The position numbers and the translations under genes were made by a program. The notes below the pieces were generated by a model. The model searched no databases. It had not been told where the DNA came from and saw only the letters and a program-made list of their open reading frames with translations. DNA of 64,000 nucleotides, taken from NCBI RefSeq assembly GCF_000003815.2, contig NC_049979.1, positions 2,656,440 to 2,720,439 of the forward strand. The letters run 5' to 3'. This stretch comes from Branchiostoma floridae. Its lineage: Eukaryota; Chordata; Leptocardii; Amphioxiformes; Branchiostomatidae. This document shows, piece by piece, positions 1-11,484 of the stretch. Numbering within the stretch: the stretch's first letter is position 1; every line of letters begins with the position of its first letter.

Positions 1-377
1 CCTAATGAATTTTGTTTTATGAAACTCAAAGAAGCCAGTAAAGAATATGAAGGCTTATATATATAATAGAATATCATCCTTTTCCCAATTGAGATTCTAT
101 CCTACATGCACATGTATGTCTCCCACATTGCTATGACCATACGGAAAGTTGAGCTCTCTACCGTGCAATTTCTGTGTGACAAATACGGCCACTTCTTCGC
201 GGTTGTTGGTACGCGCGGAATACCGCTTTCACTCAGGAATAGCCAAGTGTTTACCCTTGTACAAGTTCAGCACCGTTAACAGGCGATTAGGTGTCAACGG
301 GCTGACAGCAGCGGCTCAAGCTCTCTCTAGGCTGCAGCAATTTGATTGGTTGGTTCTCATCTGACTTAGAAAAAATA
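1..377. other. No recognised feature
   Basis: I see nothing in this stretch beyond a short open frame without similarity that I recognise. Confidence 0.5.
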
Positions 378-1046
378 TCATGCAGAAATGCGAAAAAAAA
401 TCTGAAGAGCAAGTCTGCAAGGAAAGTTCAGTTCATCCTCTTGGAGGTGACACCAGTGTCTCCACTCGTTTCTGTTCAGCATTACTGATCGGAGTTCGTT
501 GGCCTCCAGACCTGTTTCCTCAAGCATCAGCTTCCTGAGTGTGGCCGAAGGGCGGCCACGCCTGCGCGGCTCGTTTGGCTCCCAGAGCAAGACCTGACCT
601 GCCATTTCCTCATGGCGCACCACGTGACCTGCCAGACGCAATCTTCGACTGCGGACAACAGCCGATACTTGCGGCAGGGGACCATAAAGTTCTTTGTTGG
701 AGATGTGGCTCCTCCAAGAAACATCAAGGGCAGCACGAAGCATGCGTGTGTAGTTCCCATCAAGTTGTGTACATAGAGATTTTGTTAGAGTCCATGAATC
801 AGCTCCATAGAGGAGAATTGCTTCAACGCATGTCTTGAAGACTTTGAGTTTGGTAGATTTTGGTACTGGGGCTTTCCATACTTTTGTCAGGGCATTGGAA
901 GCACCCCACGCTTGTGCAATACGACACTTCACGTCGTGGGCTGTGTTGCCATAGCTGCCTAGGTACTTAAAATCTCCGACTTGTTCGATGGTAGAGCCGT
1001 CACTAGTCAGTAGAGGGTCGGACCCAGGTTGGGGGTTAAGGTGCAT
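378..1046 (-). pseudogene. 3' part of a non-LTR retrotransposon reverse transcriptase (RTE-like)
   Basis: A 222-codon frame reads DFKYLGSYGNTAHDVKCRIA, then a Leu/Tyr-Gly-Ala-x-x-Trp segment (ILLYGADSWTL), then a basic RRLRLAGHVVRHEEM segment. This order is typical of the C-terminal end of endonuclease/reverse transcriptase ORFs of RTE-like LINEs. Catalytic palm motifs would lie upstream and are absent, so it is a 5'-truncated relic. Clade assignment (RTE versus a related clade) is inference. Confidence 0.75.
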
Positions 1047-1056
1047 GTACTTGGTC

Positions 1057-2546
1057 TTAAGTGCATTCAGACAGAGACCAATTTCCTTGGTGGCGTGGCA
1101 AGGAAAGACTGAGGGGAAAGAAGTCTACAATGTAACAAAAAGTTTCAGGGGGTTGATATACCATGGGAGCTGGTTTCTGAGAGCATTTTGGTCTTGCTTC
1201 TTTTCTATTGCAAGATGTCAGAGACTCAAGGCAAAAATTGGTATTTTCTGCTTTGGCCATATTTGTGGGCGATTGATTGAAAGAATTTTCCTCACAGCCC
1301 TAATTTCATGTTGTTCTCTTTCTTAAGTTTATTTGTTTGAACCTTTATTTATTCATGAAAGCTCAAATCGGCCTGCAGGCCGCTTTTCATTGAGGTCATG
1401 AGGGAAGAGGCAAGGGTCCTATTAGTCTATATAGTATTACACGATTTACATACATACAAAGTACATGATAAAAACTACTACGTGATTCAAGTCTGTTCAT
1501 TTTGACCTTTCCCAAAGTTAAAGGTAAAGTTTCTGTTTCTTCTTTTACACTTTAAAATGTCCGGAACCAACAGAAGGAACTGGGGCGGCCCCTGCCTTCT
1601 GTTTTGGCTTTTTGTGGTTATATACCATGGAAGCTAGCTGGTGTCTGAGAGCATTTTGGTTTTGTCTTGCTTCTTTTCTGTTGCAAGAGGTCTGTGACAC
1701 AAGGCAAAAAATTGGTGTTCCCATATTTTCTGCTTTGGCTGTATTTGTGGGCGATTGGTTGAAAGAGTTTCCCTCACAGCTCTAATTTTCATGTTGTTCT
1801 CTTTCTTCTTCTACACTTTAACCCCTTAACTGCCAAACCCGGATATATCCGGCACACATATACAGGCCCTGTGTGCCGCGACCGGATATATCCGGGATAG
1901 CGTATTCCCCCGAAGTAGCAGCTTTGCACGTGTGAAGCGCACGAACCCCGGAAGTTAGGGACTTCGGCCTTGTTCGGGGGTTTCAACCCTGGCACTGACA
2001 GCATTTTATAGTGCTGAAACTCTGGCAGTTTAAATGTTAAAATGTCTGGGAACCTACAGAAGGAACTGGGGCAGCCTCTGCCTTCTGTTTTGGCTATTTG
2101 TGGTTATATACCATGGAAGCTGGTTTCTGAGAGCATTTTGGTTTTGTCTTGCTTCTTTTCTATTGCAAGATGTCAGAGACACAAGGCAAAGAATTGGTGC
2201 GCCCGTATTTTCTGCTTTGGCTATTTGTGGGTGATTGGTTAAAAGAGTTTCCCTCACAGCCCTAATTTTGTGTTGTTCTCTTTCTTAAGTTAAAGTTAAA
2301 GTTTCTGTTTCTTCTTTTACACTTTAAAATGTCCAGAACCTACATAAGGAACTGGGGTGGCCCCTGCATGTTTTGGCTATTTGTGGGGGATTGGTCCAAA
2401 CGTGCAGTCCTTATTTCATGTTGTTCTCTTTCTTCTTGAAATTCTTAATTTACACTTTAAAATGTCCGGAACCTACAGAAGGAACTGGGGCAGCCTCTGC
2501 CTTCTGTTTTGGCTATTTGTGGGGGATCGGTCCAAACGTGCAGTCC
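1057..2546. repeat. Four tandem copies of a ~250-470-bp unit, last one cut by the gap
   Basis: Each copy carries a GGAACTGGGGCGGCCCCTGC-type stretch, TATACCATGGAAGCTGGTTT, GAGAGCATTTTGGT, TTGCAAGATGTCAGAGAC and a TGTTCTCTTTCTT end. Copies begin near 1115, 1545, 2030 and 2325-2455. They are separated by insertions: a dispersed fragment at 1335-1440 and a MITE at 1822-2036. Open frames here are by-products. Confidence 0.8.
1822..2036. mobile_element. piggyBac-type MITE flanked by TTAA
   Basis: The element starts CCCCTTAACTGCCA and ends CTCTGGCAGTTTAAATG, giving inverted ends (AACTGCCA/TGGCAGTT). TTAA lies on both sides (1818-1821 and 2037-2040). Neighbouring repeat copies read ACACTTTAAAATGTCC without the insert, which is exactly the empty site. 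No transposase is encoded. Confidence 0.75.
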
Positions 2547-2646
2547 NNNNNNNNNNNNNNNNNNNNNNNNNNNNNNNNNNNNNNNNNNNNNNNNNNNNNN
2601 NNNNNNNNNNNNNNNNNNNNNNNNNNNNNNNNNNNNNNNNNNNNNN
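2547..2646. other. Assembly gap (100 N)
   Basis: Exactly 100 N, the usual placeholder for a gap of unknown length, inside a tandem repeat. Confidence 0.99.
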
Positions 2647-2739
2647 ATGTGGAAGGAGAGGTGAGGACGGCTTAAGATGTTAGAAATGCACTCAGCGGTA
2701 CTCGGTGGCAGGGCTGGCATGCCTGCATGTACCCGCCTA

Positions 2740-3093
2740 CAGGGTTGGACAAGTCCACTAGCCCGATTGTTTTGGGCAAGTGAAAGTGCAGATTGGGCGA
2801 GTGCATGTCCTTCCCTACTTGCCCAATTGGACAAGTAAGATTTCCTATGAGACTCAGTGAGATTTTAATATTCTTGTTTCTTTTCATAGTTCTAGCATCA
2901 AGCTTTGGCCAACATACAAAAAATCCAGCCAATGATAAAGACTTCCATTGCTGGAACTGAAAATATATACTATAGAAAGTGCCATTTAATTTTAAATTTT
3001 GGGCAAGTGAATAGCTGGTTTGGACATTCAAGTAGATTTTCTGTATACTTGCCCAATAGGACAGGTGAATTTCTGAAAACTTGTCCAGCCCTG
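2740..3093. mobile_element. hAT-like MITE with CAGGGTTGGACAAGT ends
   Basis: Starts CAGGGTTGGACAAGT and ends ACTTGTCCAGCCCTG, an inverted pair. Flanks are GCCTA and GTCTA, an approximate 5-bp target duplication. Inner parts repeat the motif TTGGGCAAGTG. No coding capacity. Confidence 0.7.
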
Positions 3094-3459
3094 GTCTAAG
3101 TGCTCGGCTCAGCAGGTGCTGGCTCCTTGTGTTAACTTAAAGCTCTGCAGGTAGCATTTAGTCCTTCCTGCACCAGATGGTGCATAGGGCAGTGCCCATC
3201 TCTTTTTCTGTAGCTCTGGGCCACACAACTTTGAGCAAATACTGCAGCAGGGGGCTAGCCCATTGGTAGTGGTGTGTGTTCAACTTCCATACTCTTATAC
3301 AAAAGCAGAGTGCTAAGCAGAGAAAGCAGCATGTACTGTCCGAATGAAAGCTCATCTGTGTTGGTAAATTTGGAAAATTTATGGTGAGTTTCTTTCTTTG
3401 TGTTGGAACTACATGTAAGTTTAAACTGTTCAATAAAGCATGTACTGTTTTTAAAGTCT

Positions 3460-3710
3460 TTGGCATGACTCCGCTGGGGATCAAACTCACAGCCTACCAA
3501 ATGCAATATCAGAACCCAGAGGTCCTTGGTTCGAATCCTGCTACAGATCTTGTGCTCCTGGTAGACGGTACCTTACACAACTTCCCTCACTCTGCCAGAT
3601 GTAAAAATGGGTACTACCTAAATTTCGTTGGGGAGGTAAAAAGTAAAAAACAGAAACCTACTTGGTTTTTGAACCAGGTCATTCACATAATTATACTATA
3701 CCACTAGACT
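3460..3710 (+). repeat. tRNA-derived SINE fragment
   Basis: Contains a B-box-like GGTTCGAATCCTGC and a downstream body with CTTCCCTCACTCTGCCAGATG. The same body family recurs at 7443, 17945, 31805, 38500, 51140 and 62110 in this window. Confidence 0.55.
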
Positions 3711-4200
3711 AGACCTATATAGTATTAAGTGCAAGTAAAAAAACCCATCTTATTTGCTAATAGCTAACCTATTCTCTTATTAGCTAAAATTTGCTCGTAT
3801 TTACCGGCAAGCTACTGACAGAATAAGAAAGAACACCAGCAAAAAAAAAACAATATGTATTCCTCTACAGGGAAAAACATAGTACCAGTATCGATAAAAA
3901 AAACACACAGATCATTTGTGCAAATATTGCTAGTCAATGTATAAACTGCAGTTAGAAGTGTCCTTCTTCAAGACAACAAATATTTGTCCAGACTTAAAAT
4001 TCTACCTCTCACAGGAGACACTTGCACTGCAGAGAGAGTGGCATTCCTCCAGCTTAAAGGGGTAGACGAAAAGCTCGAAAAAAAAAGCCAACTAAAGCCA
4101 TACCAATTCATCTCCTTGTCTCACAGACATTTCACTGTAAAAAGTAAGAATTAACTAAGGGGACACAACAGAAAACAGGGCTGGGAAGAGAAGCATAGAG

Positions 4201-4349
4201 TACTCTCCAAGCAGAGGTTGGTGGGAAAAATCGTGACCTTTTCCTTCCACAATTTTTTTTTCGACTGGCCTTCCCACCAATGTCGAAAAAAAAAATTATG
4301 AAAGGAAAAGGTCACGATTTTTACCACCAACCTCTGCGTGGAGAGTAGC
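4201..4349. repeat. Foldback hairpin, ~65-bp arms
   Basis: The left arm (4201-4264, TACTCTCCAAGCAGAGGTTG...) is the near-perfect reverse complement of 4283-4349, with a loop of about 18 bases. Likely a foldback element or MITE without coding sequence. Confidence 0.8.
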
Positions 4350-5400
4350 ATAGAGCACCACTGAATATATTCAATTGGACATGTATAAGACAGTCTGTAT
4401 TTTGTTAATCTTACAGTGTAGCATGTTTTTTTTTTAAATGCAAGAACCAAGAAATTCGATTGGCGTTGCCTAAGCAGATCAAAGATGGTACGACGGCAGA
4501 CGACTCGACGACGTAGACCAAATCTTTCTCACCGGGTATATTTTCACAGCAATCATGCCGGAGATCTGTCCGCCGGTCTCCCCACAATCAAAAGGAAAGT
4601 GGATTTAGGGGGATCACCCTCGTGACGACCACTTAACCGGGATCATCCTGCCTCAAAGCACCTTCCGACGAGACAGTGTCGGCCGGACCGTCACTTTACG
4701 TCCCCATCAAAGGCCTGACGCGCCCTTCACAGCGACGCTCCGATCCCGTCGCATCCGGTCCGGGTTTACGGACGCGGCGCGCCACCACAACAGCGTCCCG
4801 TCTTACGCCTCTCCACAGAAGCAATTACTTAAAAACTTCAGGGATCAGTCTAATCTAACCTTTCACATTATATAAACCCAGACGGCTTAGGGATAAACCC
4901 CACCCCTTGACATATAACTCAAACATCCTACACAGTAAACATGCGCCCGCACTCGAAATATTTAGAAGTATCGGGGGACCCTCCTATCTTGCTCTGACAC
5001 AAAGGACATGATTGTACAGGCCAGGGGTAGCTTATCTATCGAAACACTTGTGCTGATCTTTTTTAGTGCCCCTGAGTTTATCGTTAGGGCGATCCCCACT
5101 TGACACAACTTGAACTTTCTGCAAACGTCGTCACTCCGACTCCGTGAAGTACTGCCGGAATTCGGGTGCTAAATGGGTTTGAGGGATCTTAGGCTGGATA
5201 AGGAATAGTCACCCACCACTCAAGACTTCTTCTGGTCAGGCCGTGCAAATGCAGTTTCTTGGTTCTACATATTTCATACAATCGTCATGAATTTTTCCTA
5301 CAGTACAGCCTATGGCCAACATAATGAGAGCAAAAGAAAGAAACAAGCTTTGAAACAAACACATTTCACATTACATGGGGTGAACCCACTGGACAGAGCC
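4350..5400. other. Unrecognised CpG-containing stretch
   Basis: From ~4450 the composition becomes CpG-rich with no convincing frame or repeat. It may be an old transposon; I found no rRNA or tRNA. Confidence 0.3.
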
Positions 5401-5480
5401 ACATGGAAGCGTGGTGTGAAGACTATCCGACTGCTGCCTACCCGTGTCAGAGATCCCAGCAGCAGTATGATCAAATAATG
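5400..5480 (+). repeat. RTE-like LINE 3' tail fragment
   Basis: GTGTGAAGACTAT...GACTGCTGCC...AGCAGTATGATCAAATA. The same end is found at 13630-13705 and 44085-44160. Confidence 0.5.
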
Positions 5481-5559
5481 GATATTACAACTACTATTAC
5501 TACATTAATCATTGTATTAATCATTAAAAATGTGGGACTTTTCATTACAAGCCACTGCA

Positions 5560-5645
5560 CCAGTGCACCCACAAATAAAAATTGTGTGCACATCTGCAAT
5601 TTTGGTTGCACCAAGGTGCACTTGCACCCAGTATGTCGAGCCTTA
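5560..5645. repeat. Fragment of a TGCACC-rich MITE ending in CGAGCC
   Basis: Repeated GTGCACC/GGTGCAC words and a GTATGTCGAGCC end; a sister fragment with the GTATTTCGAGCCC end lies at 7040-7128. Confidence 0.45.
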
Positions 5646-5689
5646 GTTTGAAAAAATGATGAAGGAAGAAAGAGAGTCATCATGGCCTT

Positions 5690-6160
5690 GTACCTGTATC
5701 TGTTTCTGTATCTATATACAGGTAGCTGGACAGGTATAACCGCCCTTCGGCGTAACACACCAGCTTCTGTATCTGTATAGCTGGTATAACCGCCCTTCGG
5801 TGTAACACACCAGCTTCTGTATCTGTATAGCTGGTATAACCACCCTTCGGCGTAACACACCAGCTTCTGTATCTATATCTATATAGCCGGTATAACCACC
5901 CTTCGGCGTAACACACCAGCTTCGCAGGCACGCGGCGCGGTAGCAGCTGGTTATATTACACCGAACGACCCGTCACACCTAACTTTTGCACATCTATCTG
6001 CAAGTGTTCTTTGAAACTATCCAGAGAAGATGCCCCTACTGAGCTTGGTGATAACAAATTCCACTCTACGATAGTTCTTGGAAAATTCGGACTTGTTAAC
6101 ACATCAATCCTAGATTGGTAACTCTGGTACTTGAAGTCCTGGCCTTGGGGACAGTTGTAG
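5690..6160 (-). mobile_element. 3' end of a CR1-like LINE with a locally multiplied tail
   Basis: On the minus strand the last ~60 codons of a reverse transcriptase (FPRTIVEWNLLSPSSVGASS and on) are followed by a tail with TGTGTTACGCCGAAGGGCGG. The tail unit of roughly 50-60 bases is present four times (5740-5925). 5'-truncated. Confidence 0.7.
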
Positions 6161-7240
6161 CCTCTTCAGACTGAGGGGAGAGGATAACCCTGCTCGCATT
6201 CTTTCAACACCAAACATCAACCATCAAACTTCTCAAGAACAACTTAAGGAGCTCTCAACCCACTCCTCAAGGACATTCCTTTCCCCACACCTCATGTCGT
6301 GACAGAGAGTGACAACTACGAGTGAAAAGTATGCCAAAACACACTCCGTGTAAGTGCGGATAATGTTGTCTGGAGCAGGCAGAAAGAGCAACAATCCAGC
6401 CCAGGAGACCCTCTTAACCCAGTGTCGTGGCTTCAGACACTGGAACTTGAGTCGCACTTCCCACTCTGAGCGCCCATCACTCCTGGAAGCACACTTTAGA
6501 AGTGGAGCGATGAGTGCAGAGGAGTGGCTGTTCCAGAGGATTGGCATTCCTCACATGCTTGTGAAGAAAAACTCAGCCTTGACACTGACAAGCAGTTTTT
6601 TCTTGTGTGAAGACAAACTTGTAAGCAAAACCACTTGAGCAAAAGTCTTGAGTTTGGCAAACAGATTTGAGGAGAGTGACACAGCTTTTGTTTCAAGAAA
6701 AACGTTTGATCAAAACTCAGTCTAACTTGAACTAGCATGAGAAAGAGTCTGTGAATTCCTTCCAATGCTTGTAAAGAAACAACAAGCCATTCCTTTCTCA
6801 CAAACAGTTTGAAGGACAGCGACATAGCTTTCTTTTGAAGACAAACTCTTGTAAGTGAAACCCAGCCAAAGTTTGCACTTGAGCAAGAGACAGGCCTCAT
6901 CTAGATGATTGGAATTCCTTCCACGGTCATTAAGAAAAGCAGAGGATTCACTTAGAGTTTGACGGACAGGTCGGGGGAAATTGACTATGGTTTTTCCTTC
7001 TTGGCGAAGACAAACTTGTAACCCAAGCTTACCCATACGTAAACCTACAAAAATATTTGGGTGCACCGGTGCAAAAATTGGGTGCACAGAACCAATTTGT
7101 GTACGCACCCAGTATTTCGAGCCCTTCACTTAGAGAGTTTGACAGACAGGTCGGAGGATATTGACTACGGTTTTTCCTTCTTGGCGAAGACAAACTTGTA
7201 ACACAAGCTTAACCGTACTCTGTACTTCAAGCATCTAGAT
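6160..7240. repeat. Degenerate direct repeats of unknown origin
   Basis: GGTTTTTCCTTCTTGGCGAA followed by GACAAACTTGTAA occurs at about 6988 and 7169 inside a ~180-bp unit; weaker relatives containing GAAGACAAACTTGTAAG lie near 6600 and 6838. Open frames have no recognised similarity. Confidence 0.5.
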
Positions 7241-7442
7241 CAAGGGGGACATGTATGGTATGTAGTGGGGAGTAAAATAACCTACTTCCTTTTGAAATGC
7301 TCTTAAGGTTGTGAAAGTGAAAGTGATATCAATCCAATTTAGCTCACTGACAAAGAAGACAGATGCGATGTACATTTTTTTTACAGATTCATTGTACCTG
7401 GGAAATTCTCTTAGCTCTTTTCTACAAGCAAAGTGAAATGTG

Positions 7443-7560
7443 GAATTAAGCTTAACGTCCTAAGGAGTCTGACCATTTCCAGTAGCGACACAGCCAGGAT
7501 CGAACTCACGGTTTCTAGACTAGGCAAGACCACTAACCGCTGGACCATGAATGCTACCTG
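7443..7560 (-). repeat. tRNA-derived SINE fragment (minus)
   Basis: Starts CTTAACGTCCTAAGGAGT and holds CAGGATCGAACTCACGG, the complement of a tRNA B box, in the same order as the better copies elsewhere. Confidence 0.5.
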
Positions 7561-8536
7561 TTCTATGAAGGACTTTCTTCATCTTGGGGACAAGTAGAGA
7601 AGGGCTACAAAAGAATTTTACAAGACGAAGGTACAACTCACAATTACCTGCACCACTTTGTATTCATTTCCCTTTGGGGGGTGCAGCGGCTTGGTTCAAA
7701 TGGCAACTACCAGAAAAATATTAAAGTAAGTAAATATGAATCACACAGAAGCCTGCTTCAATTCTTTGTTTAGCATTTTTTCATGGGTCATGACAAAAGG
7801 TACAGCAAACAAAAATACATACATGCATATGATAGACCATTCTCATCGTGGTACGGTGCAGGGTAGGTTTATTTAACATTTGATCTCCATTATGTAAATA
7901 TACATATCCTACACTGGTCTTCCTTAAGGTGGCCTGATTGAATCTCGCTTATAGCAGCCTGCCCAACATCCGCCGGCCTCTGCGGGGAGGGACCAGTTAC
8001 AGCCCCGGACAGCAGAGTTTGTGTTACACAGACTACCCTCAAGGCATGGTATAAATGATTACAAACATGTACATGTACTTCATATTACCAAACCTATAAA
8101 AACACATTAACATTACCAAAACCTATAATAAGTGTCATCTGATTCTGTCCACTTCCTGAAAGTCTGTGTACCAAAGGCACAGCCTATCAGTTTACTTGTA
8201 TCATTTTACTTGTACTTTATTTCCGTCCCCTTTATCCAGGGTTGCCCTTTCAGTGATTAACACTGCTTTGGGGCCCTGCTATACAACAAATAAAACAAAA
8301 CAAGTACTATACAATCATCATACAGTGACATATAAACAGAACATTAACTTATAATAAGTGAAATGAATGAATAAATGAATGAATAATAGATAATGAAAAT
8401 AGTGAAAACAAAAACAAAATCCCTCATATACATACACTAGGCTCTTCGTTTATGTTGTTCTTCCCAATTTCCAAACCTGAGAACCATGAGATTAAATTGG
8501 TATGGCCTTTTAGAAGTCTTTAATGGCTGAACCCAC
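7561..8536. other. Formin intron sequence, nothing recognised
   Basis: No exon, repeat family or RNA gene that I can support. A weak exon-like block at 7553-7606 was considered and rejected as exon 19. Confidence 0.4.
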
Positions 8537-8588
8537 CTTTTCTGGCAGGCGTCCAGGTTGTGCTCTTGTTCCTGGTGCTCTTTCTGGG
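8537..8588 (-). CDS. FMN: Formin exon 18 (residues 1342-1358): FH2, last exon recognised
   Basis: A 52-base exon encoding AQKEHQEQEHNLDACQK plus two bases. Corresponds to the QAKIDQEAEENSLTETHK helix of FMN2. Acceptor CTCTTCAG|CCCAGA, donor AAAAG|GTGGGT; both phases agree. The expected next segment (FxxxxxYFxxKPK...FFxxWxxFxxDFKxxWK) and the C-terminal tail are not identifiable between here and position 1, so the gene probably continues past the window, into the 2547-2646 gap, or through an exon I missed. Confidence 0.82.
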
Positions 8589-8619
8589 CTGAAGAGGAGA
8601 CGAGAGGAGAGGGAATAAT

Positions 8620-8905
8620 CAGTGTACAAAGCAGCCCATGATTACAGGCAATTTCTCTGGCATGCCTAATTTGTTGGCGTCAATGGGGGGGAAAATGGGG
8701 GGCAGTCTCCACCGGGGTAATTATAAGTGGAGCCAGGAGTTCTAGACTGGAGGGGCTGGGAGGGAGATAGGATCAGCCTGAGGTCACCTACCCTGGCTGC
8801 CAGAGAAAAGTTTTTCCCCAGCCCCTAGCAACATGCCCTGTAAACCGTATTAGCCGGGGAGTCACACCCGGGGAGGACGCACAACTCCCTTGGTCGGCTG
8901 TTCTC
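8620..8905. other. Non-repetitive GC-balanced intron block
   Basis: Between exon 18 and the CA repeat, free of the window's repeat families and of better composition than its surroundings. It could be a conserved regulatory block, but sequence alone does not show this. Confidence 0.2.
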
Positions 8906-8917
8906 TCACTGAAAACC

Positions 8918-9265
8918 ACACACACACAAAGACACACAAACACACACACACTCACACAGACACACACACACTCAACTCAACTTAACATGCACATACACCA
9001 CACACACAAACACAGTGTCATGTACACACACACACACATGCAGTGTTCTGCACACACGCACATGCAGTGTTACGCACACGCATACACAGTGTCAAGCACG
9101 CACACACACACGCACGCACACATACATGTGACACACAGTGTCACACATACACACATGCACAGACACACACACACAGTGTTATGCACACGCACACACACAC
9201 ACACGCACACATACACGTGACACACAGAGTCGCACATACACACATGCACAGACACACACACACTG
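8918..9265. repeat. Imperfect (CA)n microsatellite
   Basis: Long runs of ACAC interrupted by CACGCA and CAGTGT units. Frames reading His/Thr on plus and Val/Cys on minus are by-products. Confidence 0.95.
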
Positions 9266-9662
9266 TCCTGACCTGAATACCATCCTCCATAGTGACCGCT
9301 GTAGAATGCCCAACTTAATTCCAAGGTCGTGAAAGAACAAATGAAGACTATTATTTGGTACAGCATGCATGTTAAGTCAGTTTCTCAACCTTCCAGATCA
9401 CTTAGATTTCATAATGAAGGCAACTTTTTTTCAACCAAACTTCTGTTTTATTCACACGCTTCATCAGTTTGAGGGTTCCCAAATGATGTCGTCCGTATAA
9501 TCAAATTAAAATGGCCTAAGCAGTCTCCCCATGTTGGTCCTGGTGTAAGGTGAGTTACAGACAAATCTGTCTACTTCTCCGCCCAGTTTACCCCCTGATA
9601 ATTTGGTCTAATTGATAATATAATCATCCCCTCTGTTCACCTGTAACAGAAGAAGACACCAC

Positions 9663-9757
9663 CGACCCACTTGAACCGACCAATGACAGACAGCCAACCC
9701 ACTTGAACCGACCAATGACAGACAGCTAACCCATTTGAAACGACCAATAACAGACGG
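9663..9757. repeat. 36-bp tandem repeat, about 2.7 copies
   Basis: ACTTGAACCGACCAATGACA followed by GACAGC repeats; the last copy is diverged. Confidence 0.8.
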
Positions 9758-10215
9758 AATCTGGCTGGGAGCTGTCATCATTGGATGGAAAATCACAATG
9801 TGTACTACTGGAAGTCTTCAAATATTCACAAAAAATTATTTTTTCAGTACCTTTCTGCATGACACAGTAAATATGTATTTTTTACTATATTGTTTTCTAC
9901 AGTTACGTGTATACAACAAGTAAAGGACAACACAGACTTTCCTTTACACTACCATGCATAGTTGTAAAGATAGCTCACTTAAAACTGTTTTTACATATTC
10001 CAAACCTTGGTCCTGCGTTTCAGGAAAGCTACACCAAAACGATGTTTAAGAACCCACCACACTTGTTAATTTCATAAGATTTAGGTCCTGGAGCACACAT
10101 ACTGTACTGAGGCTGAAACCTGCAAGCTTACATGTACATGTACATCCACAAGACAACAGTTACTCAAGCACCAGTCATGCAGACGTTTCAGACAGCATTC
10201 ATGCACTAACTGTAA

Positions 10216-10410
10216 ATGCAGAAACTTTCGCGGTGGCTTAATGTTTGCGGTTTTCGCAGTGGTCGCTTCACCGCAAACTTAAAACCACCGCGAACATTTT
10301 TCCATGGCAGTAAGAGACTACAGTGCATGGTGCTACCGCGAACTTAAAATCACCGCGAAAAGTCCCTTTTCCTGCTATCACGAAATTAAATCCCCGCAAA
10401 CTTGAAAGCA
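10216..10410. repeat. Dispersed repeat built of ACCGCGAA/TTCGCGGT words
   Basis: Alternating TTCGCGGTGG and CACCGCGAAC words in both orientations. A fragment (CCCCGCGAACTTAAATGCAT) recurs at 10813-10832. Confidence 0.5.
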
Positions 10411-10639
10411 TTAACAGTATCTTTTGCCAGTGACTGATGAAAGGTAGTGGATATGTTGCCTGAAATGTACATGTATGCTTACAAAATCCATCTAGTTGCT
10501 TGCGTAACTGATACCTTGTGTGTCTTATCACCAACATGTCTAACCTTAATCCATGTAAGTTGCATCTTTTTGGACTATTGGGAAAAACTGGCTCGACAGT
10601 GGAGCTAATGACATTTTAAAAAAATAGATAAAGTGACAT

Positions 10640-11100
10640 TGATGAAGGTTAGACATCCAGGTAAAAAGATACGCTAAGTAACAAATACTCATTGACAAGC
10701 ATCTGAAAACGATTTCCAAAATCTATCCAGTTGCTTTCAATGCGTAATTGCTCTCGAGAGAATAAGGCGACCCATAAAGAGACCTCACCTTTCTTGACAA
10801 AGAATTTTAAGCCCCGCGAACTTAAATGCATTTACAGCAATAAGATTCGCCAAGTAGCAATTACTCAAGCATCTGGGTATGATTGGAAATGGTTTTCCAA
10901 AGTCATATCCAGTTGCTTTTGATTAGTAATTGTTATTTTGAGACTAAGGCGACCCATAAAGAGACCTCCAGGAGCTAAGGAAGCTTGCAGGATGCAAGGA
11001 ACAATGGAAAAGGATGAAGAAAGACTGAATGCAGCTATAGGACTTTCCAGACTATAGATGCAGAATACAGTGACTGATGATGATGAATAAGAGACCTCAC
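10640..11100 (-). repeat. Copies of the exon 17 donor junction plus SINE-like repeat
   Basis: CGACCCATAAAGAGACCTCA with CCTTTCTTGACAAAG (complement of the exon 17 end and donor) appears at 10768-10800, a truncated copy at 10948-10966, and the real junction at 11091-11115. A GAAGGTTAGACATCCAGG repeat, also seen at 39396, 39860 and 47630, is interspersed. Confidence 0.65.
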
Positions 11101-11193
11101 CTTTCTTGACAAAGATCTCCATGTTGTCCTTGAAGGGCTGGATGTACTTGTCCTCAGAAGAGTTCACCACCTCAGCAACCTTCTTCTCACAGC
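11101..11193 (-). CDS. FMN: Formin exon 17 (residues 1311-1341): FH2
   Basis: Encodes CEKKVAEVVNSSEDKYIQPF then KDNMEIFVKK. Matches the SSKEHMQPFKENMEQF part of FMN2. Acceptor TCTGCAG|GCTGTG, donor AAAG|GTGAGG; leaves one base completed by exon 18. The last ~15 coding bases plus donor are repeated in the intron near 10768-10800. Confidence 0.9.
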
Positions 11194-11484
11194 CTGCAGA
11201 AGGATAGTATCATAAATAACACGTTAAGCTGTAAAAAACTCATAAAGACTTTAAACGATGTAAACTGTATGTGTGCAAATTGTATACTTTGTCTGACCCT
11301 TGCCTCTTCCCTCATGACCTAAAAAAAAAAAGCGGCTTGCAGGCCGATTTGAGCTTTCATGAATAAACAAAGATTCAAACAAACAAGCATTCTCAACTGT
11401 CCTTTGCTTTGCTTGAAACTTGAAGGTTTTATTTTCATGATATTTTTTTTTTAATTTTCATAGTGACTATTCCTAGTAACATTG

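Noticed and set aside
4450-5260. Possible rRNA or structural RNA fragment
   Set aside because: Composition is rRNA-like in places, but I could match no conserved rRNA core segment.
7553-7611. Candidate exon 19 of the formin (SPSLLVPKMKKVLHRT)
   Set aside because: Acceptor, donor and phase would fit, but the peptide lacks the expected YF..KPK..E...FF pattern; similarity is limited to PKMKK.
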